DNA of 64,000 bases from Acidobacteria bacterium AB60 (GTDB taxonomy: Bacteria > Acidobacteriota > Terriglobia > Terriglobales > Acidobacteriaceae): positions 248,001-312,000 of the forward strand of contig VANK01000001.1 of assembly GCA_008682415.1 (NCBI GenBank). Reading direction: 5' to 3'. This document shows positions 38,586 through 47,763 of this stretch, piece by piece (within the stretch, counting starts at the first letter, position 1; the number at the start of each line of letters is the position of its first letter). The position numbers were made by a program, and so were the translations under genes. Below the pieces are notes generated by a model. The model was not told the DNA's origin. It saw nothing but the letters and a program-made list of their open reading frames with translations, and made no database searches.

Positions 38586-39920
38586 TTATTTCCAGCTCCA
38601 GTTGGGCATGAAGTTGCCGCCCGCCTTGGTGAGCTGCTGTTGCTGCGTGCCATCGGCGAGCATGGACCAGATCTCGGCGTGACCGCCGATACTGCGCTCG
38701 AAGACGATGTGGCGGCCATCCGGGGCCCAGCTGGGGAAGTCATTGGTGCCGGCGTCGTGGGTCAACTGCATCCAGCGCTTACTGGCGATGTCCATGATGT
38801 AGATATCCTGGCCGCCGGGAGCGCCGGGCCCGTATTTGCGGTTCCAGCTGAAGGTGAGCATGTCCCCGGAGGGGGACCAGGAGGGAGAGATGGCGTAGCC
38901 GCCATCGGTGAGGCGCTGAATATTGGCGCCGTCCTGATCCATGATGTAGATCTGCGGAAGGCCGGTGCGGCCGCTCACCCACGCGAGCTGCGCGTTGGTC
39001 TTGGGGTTCCAGGTGGGCGAGACGTCGGGTCCGTGGAATGACGTGAGCTTATGCAGATTTCCACCGCTCGCGTCGGCGACCCATATCTCCGGGTCACCGG
39101 ATCGTGCGGATGAGAAGGCGACCTTTGATCCATCGGCCGACCAGGCTGGGGATTGATTGGAGCCACCGGCGGTTCCTCCTGGAAAGCTGACCAGTCGTCC
39201 AAGGTCAAGCGAATACATCCGAATCGACCATCCATCTTTAGAGAGGGAAGCGAACGCAACTCGGCTGTTGTCCGGTGAGATGCGGGGCGACAGGGAAATG
39301 CTGCCCAGATGCGTGACCTGATGCTGGTTCTGGCCATCGTAGTCCATGGCCCAGATCTCCTTTGTTCCCGTACGGTTGCTGACAAAGTAGATCTTGGTTT
39401 CAGCGATCCCGTTGATGCCCCCGCCGAGCTGCTGGATGATGGCATCGGCGAAGCGATGGGCGACCGTCCGCGCCATGTCCTGGCTGGCGGCCTCATTGTA
39501 TTGTTTTCCAAGGACTTGCGAGTTGCTGCGGGCGTCGAAGAGCCATCCGTAGACGACCAGGCGCCCGTTCTCCGCCTTCAGCGCGCCAAAGGCGACCATC
39601 TCAGCGCTGGCCGGAGCGGCCGCCCACTGGGGGAGGTTGATCTCCTGCGGCGACCCGGGCATGGCCTGCGGGGACATGGACTTGGAGACCATGTCGAAGA
39701 TACCAGCATTGGCCAGATCGGAGGCGAGGGTCGCGTCGAAGGTGGCCTTGAGAGCCGGAGTATCGGGATCGGCGGCGACGGGCTTGAAGTCGGCCGCGGC
39801 CAGCCGGATGCGCTGGTTGCCGAGATTGGTGCCGGTGTGGACCCAGTCCTGGGCGGAGAGGGAAGAGGACAGCGCGGCGAGGAGTAGAACGATAAGGAGC
39901 GGCAAGGACTTTGCCTTCAT
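38586..39920 (-). CDS. tolB: Tol-Pal system beta-propeller protein TolB
   Basis: 444 residues from ATG 39920 (TTG at 39926 is possible, AGGAAGG lies upstream). Signal peptide to SLSAQD. N-terminal alpha/beta domain (LAAADFKPV, FDMVSKSMSPQAMPG, VAFGALKAENGRLVVYGWLFD), then six propeller blades with TGTKEIWAMDYDGQNQHQVT, SRISPDNS-like and SPAWSADGSKVAFSSARSGDPEIW repeats. It binds Pal in the periplasm. Follows the TonB-like gene by 106 bp. Confidence 0.95.
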   Translation of the reverse strand: MKAKSLPLLIVLLLAALSSSLSAQDWVHTGTNLGNQRIRLAAADFKPVAADPDTPALKATFDATLASDLANAGIFDMVSKSMSPQAMPGSPQEINLPQWAAAPASAEMVAFGALKAENGRLVVYGWLFDARSNSQVLGKQYNEAASQDMARTVAHRFADAIIQQLGGGINGIAETKIYFVSNRTGTKEIWAMDYDGQNQHQVTHLGSISLSPRISPDNSRVAFASLSKDGWSIRMYSLDLGRLVSFPGGTAGGSNQSPAWSADGSKVAFSSARSGDPEIWVADASGGNLHKLTSFHGPDVSPTWNPKTNAQLAWVSGRTGLPQIYIMDQDGANIQRLTDGGYAISPSWSPSGDMLTFSWNRKYGPGAPGGQDIYIMDIASKRWMQLTHDAGTNDFPSWAPDGRHIVFERSIGGHAEIWSMLADGTQQQQLTKAGGNFMPNWSWK

Positions 39921-40026
39921 GATCAATGCGATCCTTCCTGCGTAAGTAATCAAGGGGGAGGGCGCCGGTTCAGAGCGGATCGCCCACGAAACAAGTCGGA
40001 AGAGGGGCGGCCATGCGCCCACGGGT

Positions 40027-40824
40027 TCAATATTCACAGTAGTACGAGACATTGAGGGAGCTTCCGCTGTAGCCGCCGGGCAATGCTCCAAAGGTATCGA
40101 CGCGCTGCACGGCACGCATGCAGGAACGGTCGAGGGTGGAGCTGCCGCTGGAGCGTTCCACCCGGACATCGTTGGCGGCGACGGTGCCGTCGCGGTGAAT
40201 GGTGAAATCGAGGAAGACGCGGGTTCCTTTGGGCGTACGTGGATCCACCTCGCCCTTGTTCCAGCTCTGGGACATCTTGCGATTGATGGCGTCCACGTAC
40301 CAGGGGAAGCGGCTGCCGAAGTCGCCCTGCGCGATGGAAGTGGGCCCTGGCGTGGAGACGCCCTGAACCGCGCGGGGCATGTTGTTGGCGGCCTGCTCGC
40401 CGTACTGCGCCTTGTTCTGGGGTACGGGCTGTTGCTGAATCTTCTGCGGCGGGACAGGCGTGGGCTTTGGCTTCTCCTTCGCCTGCTTGCCCTGGATGGC
40501 GATCGCTTTGTCGTCGATCACGGGGGCCGTCTTCGGCGCGGGAGGCGCGGGCGCGGGACTGGGCTTCTCCGTCGCCAGTACGTTCTGGTTGGGAGGCTGA
40601 TCCGAGGGGAGCGGGATGGCGCTGGTGATCTGGACGCGAATGGCGCCGCCGGAGCTGGAGCCACCCCAGATGTTGGAGTGGAAGAAGCCTCCGATGACGT
40701 AATAGGCGACGATCGCTCCGGCGAGGCCCACGTGCAGCAGCAGCGAACTGGCCGCGGGCATCTTGACGGGCTCGCCCGTCAGTTCGCGTTCCAACCGCTC
40801 ATCGCCTTCGAGGAGTTCGCTCAT
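40027..40824 (-). CDS. TonB-family energy transducer in the TolA position
   Basis: 265 residues. One membrane helix at about 24-48 (ASSLLLHVGLAGAIVAYYVI), a periplasmic Pro/Lys-rich spacer (PAPAPPAPKTAP, KPKPTPVPPQ), and a TonB C-terminal domain (PWYVDAINRKMSQSWNK, GTRVFLDFTIHRDGTVAANDVRVERSSG, LDRSCMRAVQRV). It sits between tolR and tolB, where TolA is found in proteobacteria, so it presumably transmits energy from TolQR to Pal/TolB. It has no long TolA-type helix. Confidence 0.88.
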   Translation of the reverse strand: MSELLEGDERLERELTGEPVKMPAASSLLLHVGLAGAIVAYYVIGGFFHSNIWGGSSSGGAIRVQITSAIPLPSDQPPNQNVLATEKPSPAPAPPAPKTAPVIDDKAIAIQGKQAKEKPKPTPVPPQKIQQQPVPQNKAQYGEQAANNMPRAVQGVSTPGPTSIAQGDFGSRFPWYVDAINRKMSQSWNKGEVDPRTPKGTRVFLDFTIHRDGTVAANDVRVERSSGSSTLDRSCMRAVQRVDTFGALPGGYSGSSLNVSYYCEY

Positions 40825-40890
40825 TGGGACTTCAAGTGAAAAAGTGAAGAAGTGAAAGAGTGAAGAAGCAAAACAGCCTGCCGCATCGGT

Positions 40891-41310
40891 CTATTTTCCT
40901 TTCTCGAGCGGCTGGGTGACGATGGAGATATTGGTGATGCCCGACTGCTTCACCGCGTCCATCACGCTGGCGAAGATGCCAAAGGTGACGCGCTGATCGG
41001 CGCGCAGGTAGATCACCTGTTTGGACGGATCGGCGCCGGGCTGGCGCAGCTTTGCGGGTATGTCGTGAATGTTGATGGGATTATCGCCGAGGAAGATGCT
41101 GCCCTCGCGATCGATGGTGAGGACAACGCGCTGTTCGGTGATCTCGCGAACCGTGCGCGTCTTGGGCACCGAGACTTCAATGCCGGACTGGAGCACAGGC
41201 GCGGTGATCATGAAGATCACCAGCAGCACGAGCACGACGTCGACCAGCGGGGTGATGTTGATTTCAGCTAACGAGGTGCCGGTGCGTCCGTTGGCAGTAG
41301 TGAAGGCCAC
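40891..41310 (-). CDS. tolR: ExbD/TolR family protein
   Basis: 139 residues. One N-terminal membrane helix (INITPLVDVVLVLLVIFMITAP) with the essential Asp that carries protons between TolQ and TolR, followed by the periplasmic domain (VSVPKTRTVREI, VVLTIDREGSIFLGDNPI, VIYLRADQRVTFGIFASVMDAVKQSG). Starts 3 bp after the tolQ stop, so the two are coupled. Confidence 0.94.
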   Translation of the reverse strand: MAFTTANGRTGTSLAEINITPLVDVVLVLLVIFMITAPVLQSGIEVSVPKTRTVREITEQRVVLTIDREGSIFLGDNPINIHDIPAKLRQPGADPSKQVIYLRADQRVTFGIFASVMDAVKQSGITNISIVTQPLEKGK

Positions 41311-41313
41311 GGC

Positions 41314-42150
41314 TCAACCTCGCGTGGGCAGCTCGCGGCCGCCTTCCGGGATAGTGCGCGTTGTGCTGTATGCCGGCGCTGTGGCAGGCGCAGGCGCGGA
41401 CTGCGCCGGGCCCACATAGGCCTGTGCCGATCCGGCGCGCGCCGGAATCTCTTCCAGCGAATTGAGCAGCTCGCGGCTGAAGTCGTCGATGGCCGAGGCG
41501 AACACGCGAATGCGCGCGGTGAACTGGTTGTAGGCGACCACGGCCGGCACTGCGACGAAGAGGCCGGCAGCGGTGGTGATGAGGGCTTCGGAGATGCCGG
41601 GCGCGACGGCGCGCAGAGTAGCAGCCCCCGCGGTACCGAGACCGTGGAAGGCGTCGACCACGCCCATCACCGTGCCGAAGAGGCCGACAAAGGGGCTGGT
41701 GGCTGCGATGGTCGCGAGCCAGGTCAGGCGGCGTTCCAGGCTGGTGACGGCTTCGCTGGCGGCGGTCTGCGCGGAGCGCTCGAGCGGAACCAGATTGCGC
41801 GGCGGACCCGAGCCGCCGGTCTGACGTTTGTAGGTCTCGTAGACGTCTTCAAAGACCTGGGCGAGCGGGCTGGCCTTGAAGTCAGGAGTCAGCGCGGCGA
41901 TCTCCTGCAGCCGCGAGGCCTTGCGAAACGTGCGTATAAACCGCTTGCTTTCCGTGGTCGCCTTGGAAAAGGTGGACCATTTGCCGAAGATCACAGTCCA
42001 GGAATAGAGGCTGGCGCAGAGCAGAACGATGAGAACGCCGAGGGCGACTCCGCCGATGTTCGAGAGCATATCCATCAGCGCATTGGCGCCGTGAGCGAGC
42101 CCGCCTCCGGCAGGAGAAGCCTCGTTGTCAGCCTGGAGGAATAGGAGCAA
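41314..42150 (-). CDS. tolQ: TolQ/ExbB proton channel family protein
   Basis: 278 residues. Three membrane helices: near 28-50 (VALGVLIVLLCASLYSWTVIF), 140-165 and 185-210 (ISEALITTAAGLFVAVPAVVAYNQF). RLTWLATIAATSPFVGLFGTVMGVVDAF is the family signature, read in parts. Start uncertain: TTG at 42150 lacks a good ribosome site, an ATT at 42159 would be better spaced from GAGGTGA, and the in-frame stop lies just upstream. First gene of tolQ-tolR-tonB-like-tolB-pal-cpoB. Confidence 0.93.
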   Translation of the reverse strand: MLLFLQADNEASPAGGGLAHGANALMDMLSNIGGVALGVLIVLLCASLYSWTVIFGKWSTFSKATTESKRFIRTFRKASRLQEIAALTPDFKASPLAQVFEDVYETYKRQTGGSGPPRNLVPLERSAQTAASEAVTSLERRLTWLATIAATSPFVGLFGTVMGVVDAFHGLGTAGAATLRAVAPGISEALITTAAGLFVAVPAVVAYNQFTARIRVFASAIDDFSRELLNSLEEIPARAGSAQAYVGPAQSAPAPATAPAYSTTRTIPEGGRELPTRG

Positions 42151-42269
42151 CGTAGGAGTAAAAATAGGCTTTCACCTCACATTCAAAGTTAACAGACGCA
42201 AGGATGCAGTCCTAGTTATCCAGTTAGATGCGGGAGGCGGTGGATGGGCGAGAGTACTTTCGCATCAAC

Positions 42270-42305
42270 GGAATAGCGTCGCTTTGGGGAATAGCGTCGC
42301 TTTGG
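42270..42305. repeat. Two tandem copies of an 18-bp unit
   Basis: GGAATAGCGTCGCTTTGG occurs twice head to tail (42270-42287 and 42288-42305) in the 190-bp gap between TIGR03435 and tolQ. The copies are identical, so the duplication is recent or under selection. Confidence 0.85.
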
Positions 42306-42340
42306 GCTTTGGTGCGGATTGAGAACTCAGGTGGCCTCAT

Positions 42341-43204
42341 TCAATTCTCAGAAGGTTTCTCGGCGTGGTCGATGACAAGGACTTCGACTGGCCCTTTGGC
42401 AGATTCGAGTCTCAAGCCGAGTTGCTCCTTGAGCGCTGTGAAGATCGAAGGGCCTGATGGATCTTCTTGAATGGCGGATGCCGGGGCGCTCACGGGTGCA
42501 TCTGCAGCCCACTTCAGGTGCAAATCGAATCTTCCTGCAAGTCCGGTCCGATCAATCACAGGTCTGTCGACTCCAGATCGCGATAGGCTGGTGGCCAGCT
42601 TACGAATGCTGACTCCGGTCCCATCGAGTGTCCAGTTGGTGCCGTCGCCTGAAAGGTGGGGAAAGTCGCAATAGATGGGCGGAGGTGCGTTTGGCGCAGG
42701 CACAGGCGGCGGGGCTTCCATGGAATAGGGGGTGCAACTGCCTTCTTTCGAAAGCTGCATCTTAGGACCGCCCTTTTCGACGGTTATCTCATATACAGGG
42801 CGTTCCATCGATTCGCGGTGAACCTTCAAATGAAACCTTTCTTCAAGGAGTGCCTGCAGCATCGGCCCCTCCACTTGCTTGACAGTTGGGTTACCCGCCG
42901 TCGTTGCCTGGACGTCGAAGTGGTTGGAATCCATCCAGTCCTGAACGCCCAGCACCTGGTTATTCGGCACGTCATAGGCAAAGAGGATGAGCTGTTTCAG
43001 GGAAAAGTTCTGCATGACAAGCCTTCCCTGAAGGGCCTGAACATACGCCTTGTTGTCAGCGCTCGCGTGTAGCCTGATCGAGGCCACCTCAAATTCAAGT
43101 TGCGCTGGTTGCTGTCGCGTTTGACAAAACGCCGCAGTGCAGGCTGTGGCGGTGATCACCGCTAACACTCGGCCAAAATTCAACCATTGGGCGGACTGAT
43201 ACAT
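42341..43204 (-). CDS. TIGR03435 (DUF3738) family protein
   Basis: 287 residues, signal peptide to AAFCQT. Matches the TIGR03435 pattern known mainly from Acidobacteria and other soil bacteria: FEVASIRLHAS near the mature start, LVMQNFSLKQLILFAYDV, VEGPMLQALLEERFHLKVHRE, PVYEITVEKGGPKMQ, PVIDRTGLAGRFDLHLKW, GPSIFTALKEQLGLRLE and the end VEVLVIDHAEKPSEN. Function unknown. No blaR- or sigma-type partner sits next to it. Confidence 0.92.
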   Translation of the reverse strand: MYQSAQWLNFGRVLAVITATACTAAFCQTRQQPAQLEFEVASIRLHASADNKAYVQALQGRLVMQNFSLKQLILFAYDVPNNQVLGVQDWMDSNHFDVQATTAGNPTVKQVEGPMLQALLEERFHLKVHRESMERPVYEITVEKGGPKMQLSKEGSCTPYSMEAPPPVPAPNAPPPIYCDFPHLSGDGTNWTLDGTGVSIRKLATSLSRSGVDRPVIDRTGLAGRFDLHLKWAADAPVSAPASAIQEDPSGPSIFTALKEQLGLRLESAKGPVEVLVIDHAEKPSEN

Positions 43205-43409
43205 CGGAGGCCCTCCAGTCCGAAAAGTTTAGGAGTATCAGTATACGGCCGTTTCGCTGGTTCGTTCAGGAGTCTTAGAACCTCTTTGCAGAGGCGGGAA
43301 TCTCACGAAATCCCCGTTATTTAACAGATTCATCGGGAGGCCTTGATGCAGCGCGGCAGGGCAAACCGCCCGCGCCGCATGCTATGCTGCGCTCGGATTC
43401 GTTCCCAAA

Positions 43410-45092
43410 ATGCTCATCGAGCTCCGCGCCGAAAACTACGCTGTTATTGATCACGCCATCGCTGTCTTCGGGCCGGGGCTGAACCTGCTCACGGGAGAGA
43501 CGGGCGCCGGCAAGTCCATTCTTGTGGATGCACTTGCGCTGTTGATGGGGGGGAAGTCGTCGGCCGAGGTGGTGCGCCACGGCGCGGACAAGGCCACGGT
43601 CTCGTGCGTCTTCGAATCGACGGCAAACGCCGAGAGCATTCTGGAAGAGAACGGCATCGACGCGGAGGGAACCGAGATCATTCTCCGCCGCGAGATCATG
43701 GCCGGCGGGAAGGGAAGAGTCTTCGTCAACAACCAGCCCTGCACCGTGGCGGTGCTGAAGGCACTGGCGCCGGAGTTGGCGCTGGTGCACGCGCAGAGCG
43801 AGACGCTCTCCAGCTTCGACCAGTCGCAACAGCGCATGCTGCTTGATCGATTCGGCAATCTCGTTATGGAGGGGGTGGCCGAGGCGTTCGCCCGGTGGAA
43901 GGCGGCTTCCGACAAACTGGAGGAGCTGCTGCAGGGGGAGCAAGACAGATTGCGCATGGTGGATCTGTGGACCTATCAGCGCAAGGAAATTGAAGCGGCG
44001 CGACTGGAGCCTGGAGAAGACGAGACGCTGGAGACGGAGAAGCGGGTGCTGGCCAACGCGGAGAAGCTGTATGCGGCGGCCATGGGCGCATTCGATCAGC
44101 TCTACGAAGGGGGCATCTCGGCGGAGGTCTGCCTGCGCGCGGCGCTCAAGCATGTGGAGGAGCTGGCGCGGTACGACGCGAGGTTTACGGATTCGGTGCA
44201 GCAACTGGAGTCGGCGCGGGCCATTGTGGGCGATGTGGCTGCCGGTCTGCGCGACTACGGCGAAGGGATCAACGCGAGCCCCGAGCGTCTGGCTGAGATC
44301 GAAGACCGGCTGGCGATTCTGGACAGGCTGAAGCGCAAGTATGGCAAGACGGTCGCGGAGATTCTGGCGTTTGGCGAGGATGTGACGCGCAAGCTGGCTG
44401 AGGTCGAAGATCGCGACGGGCTGCTCAAGGGCTTGCGTGCAGCCGTGACGAAGGCAGCAGAGGAATATCAGAGAGCTGCAGCTGCTTTGTCAACGGAGCG
44501 GCAGGCCGCCGCTACGAAGCTTGCCAAGCTAGCCGAGGCCCAGATCAACTCGCTGGCCATGAAGGTGCGCTTCGAGATTGCAGTTGCGCCGAACCAGGAG
44601 GAGTCGCACTGGACGGCGACCGGCTGGGATGAGGTGGAGTACCGCATTGCCACGAACGCGGGCGAACCGATGAAGCCGCTGCACGAGATCGCCTCGGGGG
44701 GCGAGATGAGCCGCGTGATGCTGGCGCTGAAGGTTGCGGTGGAGGAGACGTCTTCGAAGACGAGAAAGAAGAACCCGACGCCGCGCACCCTGGTTTTCGA
44801 TGAGATTGATATCGGGATCGGGGGACGGGCTGCTGAGGCGGTAGGGCAGAAGCTGAAGGCGCTGAGCCGGGGTCAGCAGATCCTGTGCGTGACGCACCTG
44901 CCCCAGATTGCGGCGTTTGCCGACCAGCACTTTTTGATCGACAAGCGGGAGGCGGATGGACGCACCAAGACGCAGATCCGGCTGCTCGATCAGCGCTCCA
45001 GCACCCACGAGGTGGCGCGCATGCTGAGCGGGGCGAAGGTGACGGAGACCAGCCTGCAGCACGCCGCGCAAATGATTGCGGCGAGCAAGTGA
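43410..45092 (+). CDS. recN: DNA repair protein RecN
   Basis: 560 residues. SMC-like ATPase for double-strand break repair. The start MLIELRAENYAVID is typical; Walker A GETGAGKSILVDAL near 28-41, a central coiled-coil region (about 150-370), the ABC signature IASGGEMSRVMLALK and Walker B VFDEIDIGIGGRAAEAV near the C-terminus, then CVTHLPQIAAFADQHF. Length normal. No LexA-box was recognised upstream. Confidence 0.97.
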   Translation: MLIELRAENYAVIDHAIAVFGPGLNLLTGETGAGKSILVDALALLMGGKSSAEVVRHGADKATVSCVFESTANAESILEENGIDAEGTEIILRREIMAGGKGRVFVNNQPCTVAVLKALAPELALVHAQSETLSSFDQSQQRMLLDRFGNLVMEGVAEAFARWKAASDKLEELLQGEQDRLRMVDLWTYQRKEIEAARLEPGEDETLETEKRVLANAEKLYAAAMGAFDQLYEGGISAEVCLRAALKHVEELARYDARFTDSVQQLESARAIVGDVAAGLRDYGEGINASPERLAEIEDRLAILDRLKRKYGKTVAEILAFGEDVTRKLAEVEDRDGLLKGLRAAVTKAAEEYQRAAAALSTERQAAATKLAKLAEAQINSLAMKVRFEIAVAPNQEESHWTATGWDEVEYRIATNAGEPMKPLHEIASGGEMSRVMLALKVAVEETSSKTRKKNPTPRTLVFDEIDIGIGGRAAEAVGQKLKALSRGQQILCVTHLPQIAAFADQHFLIDKREADGRTKTQIRLLDQRSSTHEVARMLSGAKVTETSLQHAAQMIAASK

Positions 45093-45096
45093 AAGG

Positions 45097-45167
45097 CAGT
45101 TATCAGTGGTCAGTGGTCAGTGCACAGAAGCCAGTGCGCATCGCTGACCGCTGTTCACTGTCCCTCA
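45097..45167. repeat. CAGTGATCAGTG-type junction repeat, two arms
   Basis: Left arm with ATCAGTGGTCAGTGGTCAGTG (45102-45122, in part) and right arm CTGACCGCTGTTCACTG (45143-45159) are imperfect inverted repeats. They fill nearly the whole gap between the convergent recN and receiver genes, so the element may also act as a bidirectional terminator. Confidence 0.6.
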
Positions 45168-45170
45168 GAA

Positions 45171-45584
45171 TCAGTTGGGCAGGTGGCTGGCGTCGCTGGG
45201 CGGTGCGGAGAGCATGTTGGCGACCGTCGCCAGCATGAACGTAGGATGGAGCGGCTTGGCCAGGATCTCGAAGAGGTGCCCCTTCTTCTTGGCCTCCTCG
45301 AGCAGTCCACCGGTGCCGGGCTGGCCGGAGAAGAGCAGGAAGTGGACGTCGGGGTAGCTTGCTTTGAGGAAGATGGCGAACTCGATTCCGTTCATGCCGG
45401 GCAGCACGACGTCGATGACGGCCAGATCGGGGCGCCATACCTCGAGGGTCTCCAGGGCCTGCTCGGCCGAATAGACACTGCGCGCATCGTAGCCGTTGGA
45501 ACTGAAGATTAGGGCAAGGGTATCCGCGATCGTCTCCTCGTCGTCGACGATCATGATCTTGCGGCTTCCCAGAATTGGTGGCAT
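45171..45584 (-). CDS. Stand-alone response regulator receiver protein
   Basis: 137 residues, a single CheY-like domain without output domain. Acidic pocket VDDEE at 13-17, phosphoacceptor Asp in AVIDVVLPGMNG, the Ser/Thr switch in LLFSGQPG and Lys in LAKPLHP. The site GAGGAGCTCC precedes the ATG. No histidine kinase is nearby, so its partner is unknown. Confidence 0.92.
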   Translation of the reverse strand: MPPILGSRKIMIVDDEETIADTLALIFSSNGYDARSVYSAEQALETLEVWRPDLAVIDVVLPGMNGIEFAIFLKASYPDVHFLLFSGQPGTGGLLEEAKKKGHLFEILAKPLHPTFMLATVANMLSAPPSDASHLPN

Positions 45585-45776
45585 GGAGCTCCTCGCCTCC
45601 TGCCGATTAAAAGCGCTCCGCTGATTGAGGACTGCGCGTCGAAGCGGGTTTCAACCTGCCGGCACGAACTGAAGTGTATCGTTACCACACGCCTGTTTTG
45701 CGGGGCCAGCTTCCCACCAGCTGGCCGGCTGTTGCACAGGACGCGCAATAACTCACTCAGGTTAGATGCGCGTATG

Positions 45777-45789
45777 ATCCTGATAGGAT
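45777..45789. promoter_or_regulatory. Possible operator of the LexA-like repressor
   Basis: ATCCT-GAT-AGGAT is a short inverted repeat in the promoter region of the 45868 gene, about 80 bp before its start. Autoregulation would be usual for this family. The half sites are only 5 bp, so chance is possible. Confidence 0.25.
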
Positions 45790-45867
45790 ATCTGTACCCC
45801 GGGCCTGGAACGCTGCTTGCCAGAGTTGATCGCAGCCAGCTCCAATTTCAACGTGGAGTTCCCCCCA

Positions 45868-46662
45868 ATGGCCACGCACGATCCCAACAGGCCTGCCGCC
45901 GCCGAATGGTCCGAGCGGATTCTGCGCTTGATTGAAGAGCTGAAGCTGACGCAGGCCGGGCTGGCGGAGCGCCTGGGCGTGTCTCCGGCCACCGTCTCCC
46001 GCTGGATCCAGGGAAAGATTGAGCCTACGGCGGAGGGGTATGTCTCCCTGGGCAACCTGGCCCCGCGGAGCGAAGGCGTGTACTTCTGGGAGCGCGCGGG
46101 AATTGATGTCTCGGGTTTTCCCGACGCGAGCCTGGGTAAGGCTGCGACTTCGTTGCAGGTGAGTTTGCAGGATTTCGCCGTGGTCGGCAGCCGGAGAGCC
46201 TCGCAGCAGTTGGATGGGCACCGGAAGGCGGTGGCGATTCCGCTGCTGAATGTGTCGGCGTACGGCGACCGGGTGCCTCCGGACGAAAACGTGAGTCTCG
46301 CGGCCGCGGAGGTGGAAGAGGTTCTGCTTGCGCCGCTGGACTGGTGTCCCAACCCGGAGGGCATGATCAGCATGCACCTGGTGGGTGATTCGATGTCTCC
46401 GGCGATTGCTCCCGGTTCGATCCTCTTTGTCGATACAGAGGAGACGGACCGAGACAAGCTGAACCAGAAGATCGTGGTCATGGCGCATCGCGACCTGGGA
46501 TTCAAGGTGGCGCGCCTGCAGCGCCTTCCGAGTACCGACCTTCTGATTTCCAGCAATTCCAACTACCTGCCGCTGGATGTGAGCAATGCCTCGCGCTGGA
46601 AGGTGTTTGGCGAGGTGCTGTGGTGGGTTTCGCGCGATCTGAAGTTTGGGTCGCGGAGTTAG
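45868..46662 (+). CDS. XRE-type repressor with S24 (LexA-like) autoprotease domain
   Basis: 264 residues from ATG 45868 (GGAG upstream; an in-frame ATG at 45817 is less likely). The helix-turn-helix is LTQAGLAERLGVSPATVSRWIQGK (about 27-50, read in parts). After a linker the S24 domain has GDSMSPAIAPGSILFVD with the nucleophilic Ser and GFKVARLQR with the general-base Lys, the classic Ser-Lys dyad. No clear Ala-Gly cleavage site was identified between the domains, so self-cleavage is not proven. CI/LexA-type control of unknown targets. Confidence 0.88.
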   Translation: MATHDPNRPAAAEWSERILRLIEELKLTQAGLAERLGVSPATVSRWIQGKIEPTAEGYVSLGNLAPRSEGVYFWERAGIDVSGFPDASLGKAATSLQVSLQDFAVVGSRRASQQLDGHRKAVAIPLLNVSAYGDRVPPDENVSLAAAEVEEVLLAPLDWCPNPEGMISMHLVGDSMSPAIAPGSILFVDTEETDRDKLNQKIVVMAHRDLGFKVARLQRLPSTDLLISSNSNYLPLDVSNASRWKVFGEVLWWVSRDLKFGSRS

Positions 46663-46830
46663 AGCCGCCGCGATGCGCAGCGGAGCAAGAGTCTGCTGGC
46701 GCGCCCGCAGAGCGCGCTATGAAGTTTGCGTCATATAGCTGCAGCCCCGGCCGGCCTGTTTGCCTTCGATCTATACTCGAGTTCGTAAACGTCTCTGTTG
46801 TACTACCCGCTTCAACCAGGAGACTCGCCC

Positions 46831-47763
46831 ATGCGCCGGACCACGGCCTTGCTCGCTCTTTCACTATTCCTGCCCCTGGGCTTTTCGGAGATCGCCGGCA
46901 AGGTCGCGGCCGCACAGGCTCCCGAGGCGACCGGCAGCGTTTCGGGTGCGGTTACGGATGCGAGCGGGACACCCGTGCCGCACGCTGTGGTGGTGCTGAA
47001 GACCGCAGCCGGGGAGGGGGTGGCCACGGCCGAGTCCGATGCCGCGGGGAAGTTCGCTCTGACGCATCTGCGCCCAGGTGAGTACGATCTGACGGTTTCG
47101 GGAGCGGGGTTCGCGGAGAAGAAGGTGCACGTGATCGTGACCGGCACTCCGGGGCTGCTGGATGTTGCGTTGAGCCCGCAGTCGCAGCCGCCGGCGAACC
47201 CTTCCGCTCCGTCCCTGAGCGATCTGGGATTCAGCAGCCAGCAGACCCAGGCAGATCCCAAGCTGCAGGCTCTGTTGCAGAAGCGCACAGAGATGCTGCG
47301 CATGCATCAGCGGCTGGGGCTGATTACCACGATTCCGATGGTGGCTACCCTGTTCACCGGGGGCGAGGCGAAGGTGGAACGGGAGGGCGAGGGAACGGCT
47401 ACGCCCAACACGCGCAAGGTGAACGACACGAACCTGAATCTGCACACCGCACTGGGTGCGGTTACCGGCGCGATGTACGGTATGACGGCTTCATACGCGA
47501 TTCGCGCACCGCGCGTGCCGGGTTCGCACAAGCACGGTGCTATCCGGTTTCATGAGGCCCTGGCGTGGGTTCACGGGCCGGGGATGCTGGCGACCGGCGT
47601 GCTTGGCATTATGGCGTACAAGCAGGAGAGCAGCGGGGAGCATGTGCACGGCATCGCTTCGGCGCACGGGCCTGTGGCGGTGATTACGACGCTGGCTTAT
47701 GGGACTTCCATGATTGCCGTGTCGTGGCCGATTCACGTGAAGTTCTGGGAGAAGAAGCAGTGA
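46831..47763 (+). CDS. Fusion of carboxypeptidase-regulatory-like domain and His-rich four-helix membrane domain
   Basis: 310 residues from ATG 46831 (AGGAGA upstream). Signal peptide to AAAQA; residues about 35-115 form a CarboxypepD_reg-like beta-sandwich (GSVSGAVTDASGTPVPHAVVVL, GKFALTHLRPGEYDLTVSGAGF, in parts). After a Pro-rich linker four hydrophobic helices follow, with His at MHQRLG, NLHTALG, RFHEALAWVHGPG and SAHGPVA, resembling b-type cytochromes such as b561. It overlaps yceI (GTGA), and b561-YceI pairing is known in other bacteria, which supports an electron-transfer role. Confidence 0.65.
   Translation: MRRTTALLALSLFLPLGFSEIAGKVAAAQAPEATGSVSGAVTDASGTPVPHAVVVLKTAAGEGVATAESDAAGKFALTHLRPGEYDLTVSGAGFAEKKVHVIVTGTPGLLDVALSPQSQPPANPSAPSLSDLGFSSQQTQADPKLQALLQKRTEMLRMHQRLGLITTIPMVATLFTGGEAKVEREGEGTATPNTRKVNDTNLNLHTALGAVTGAMYGMTASYAIRAPRVPGSHKHGAIRFHEALAWVHGPGMLATGVLGIMAYKQESSGEHVHGIASAHGPVAVITTLAYGTSMIAVSWPIHVKFWEKKQ

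Noticed and set aside
47733..47748. Second parS-like site (TTCACGTGAA core)
   Set aside because: Only the inner 10 bp fit; flanks do not match and it lies inside the coding sequence of the His-rich membrane protein.
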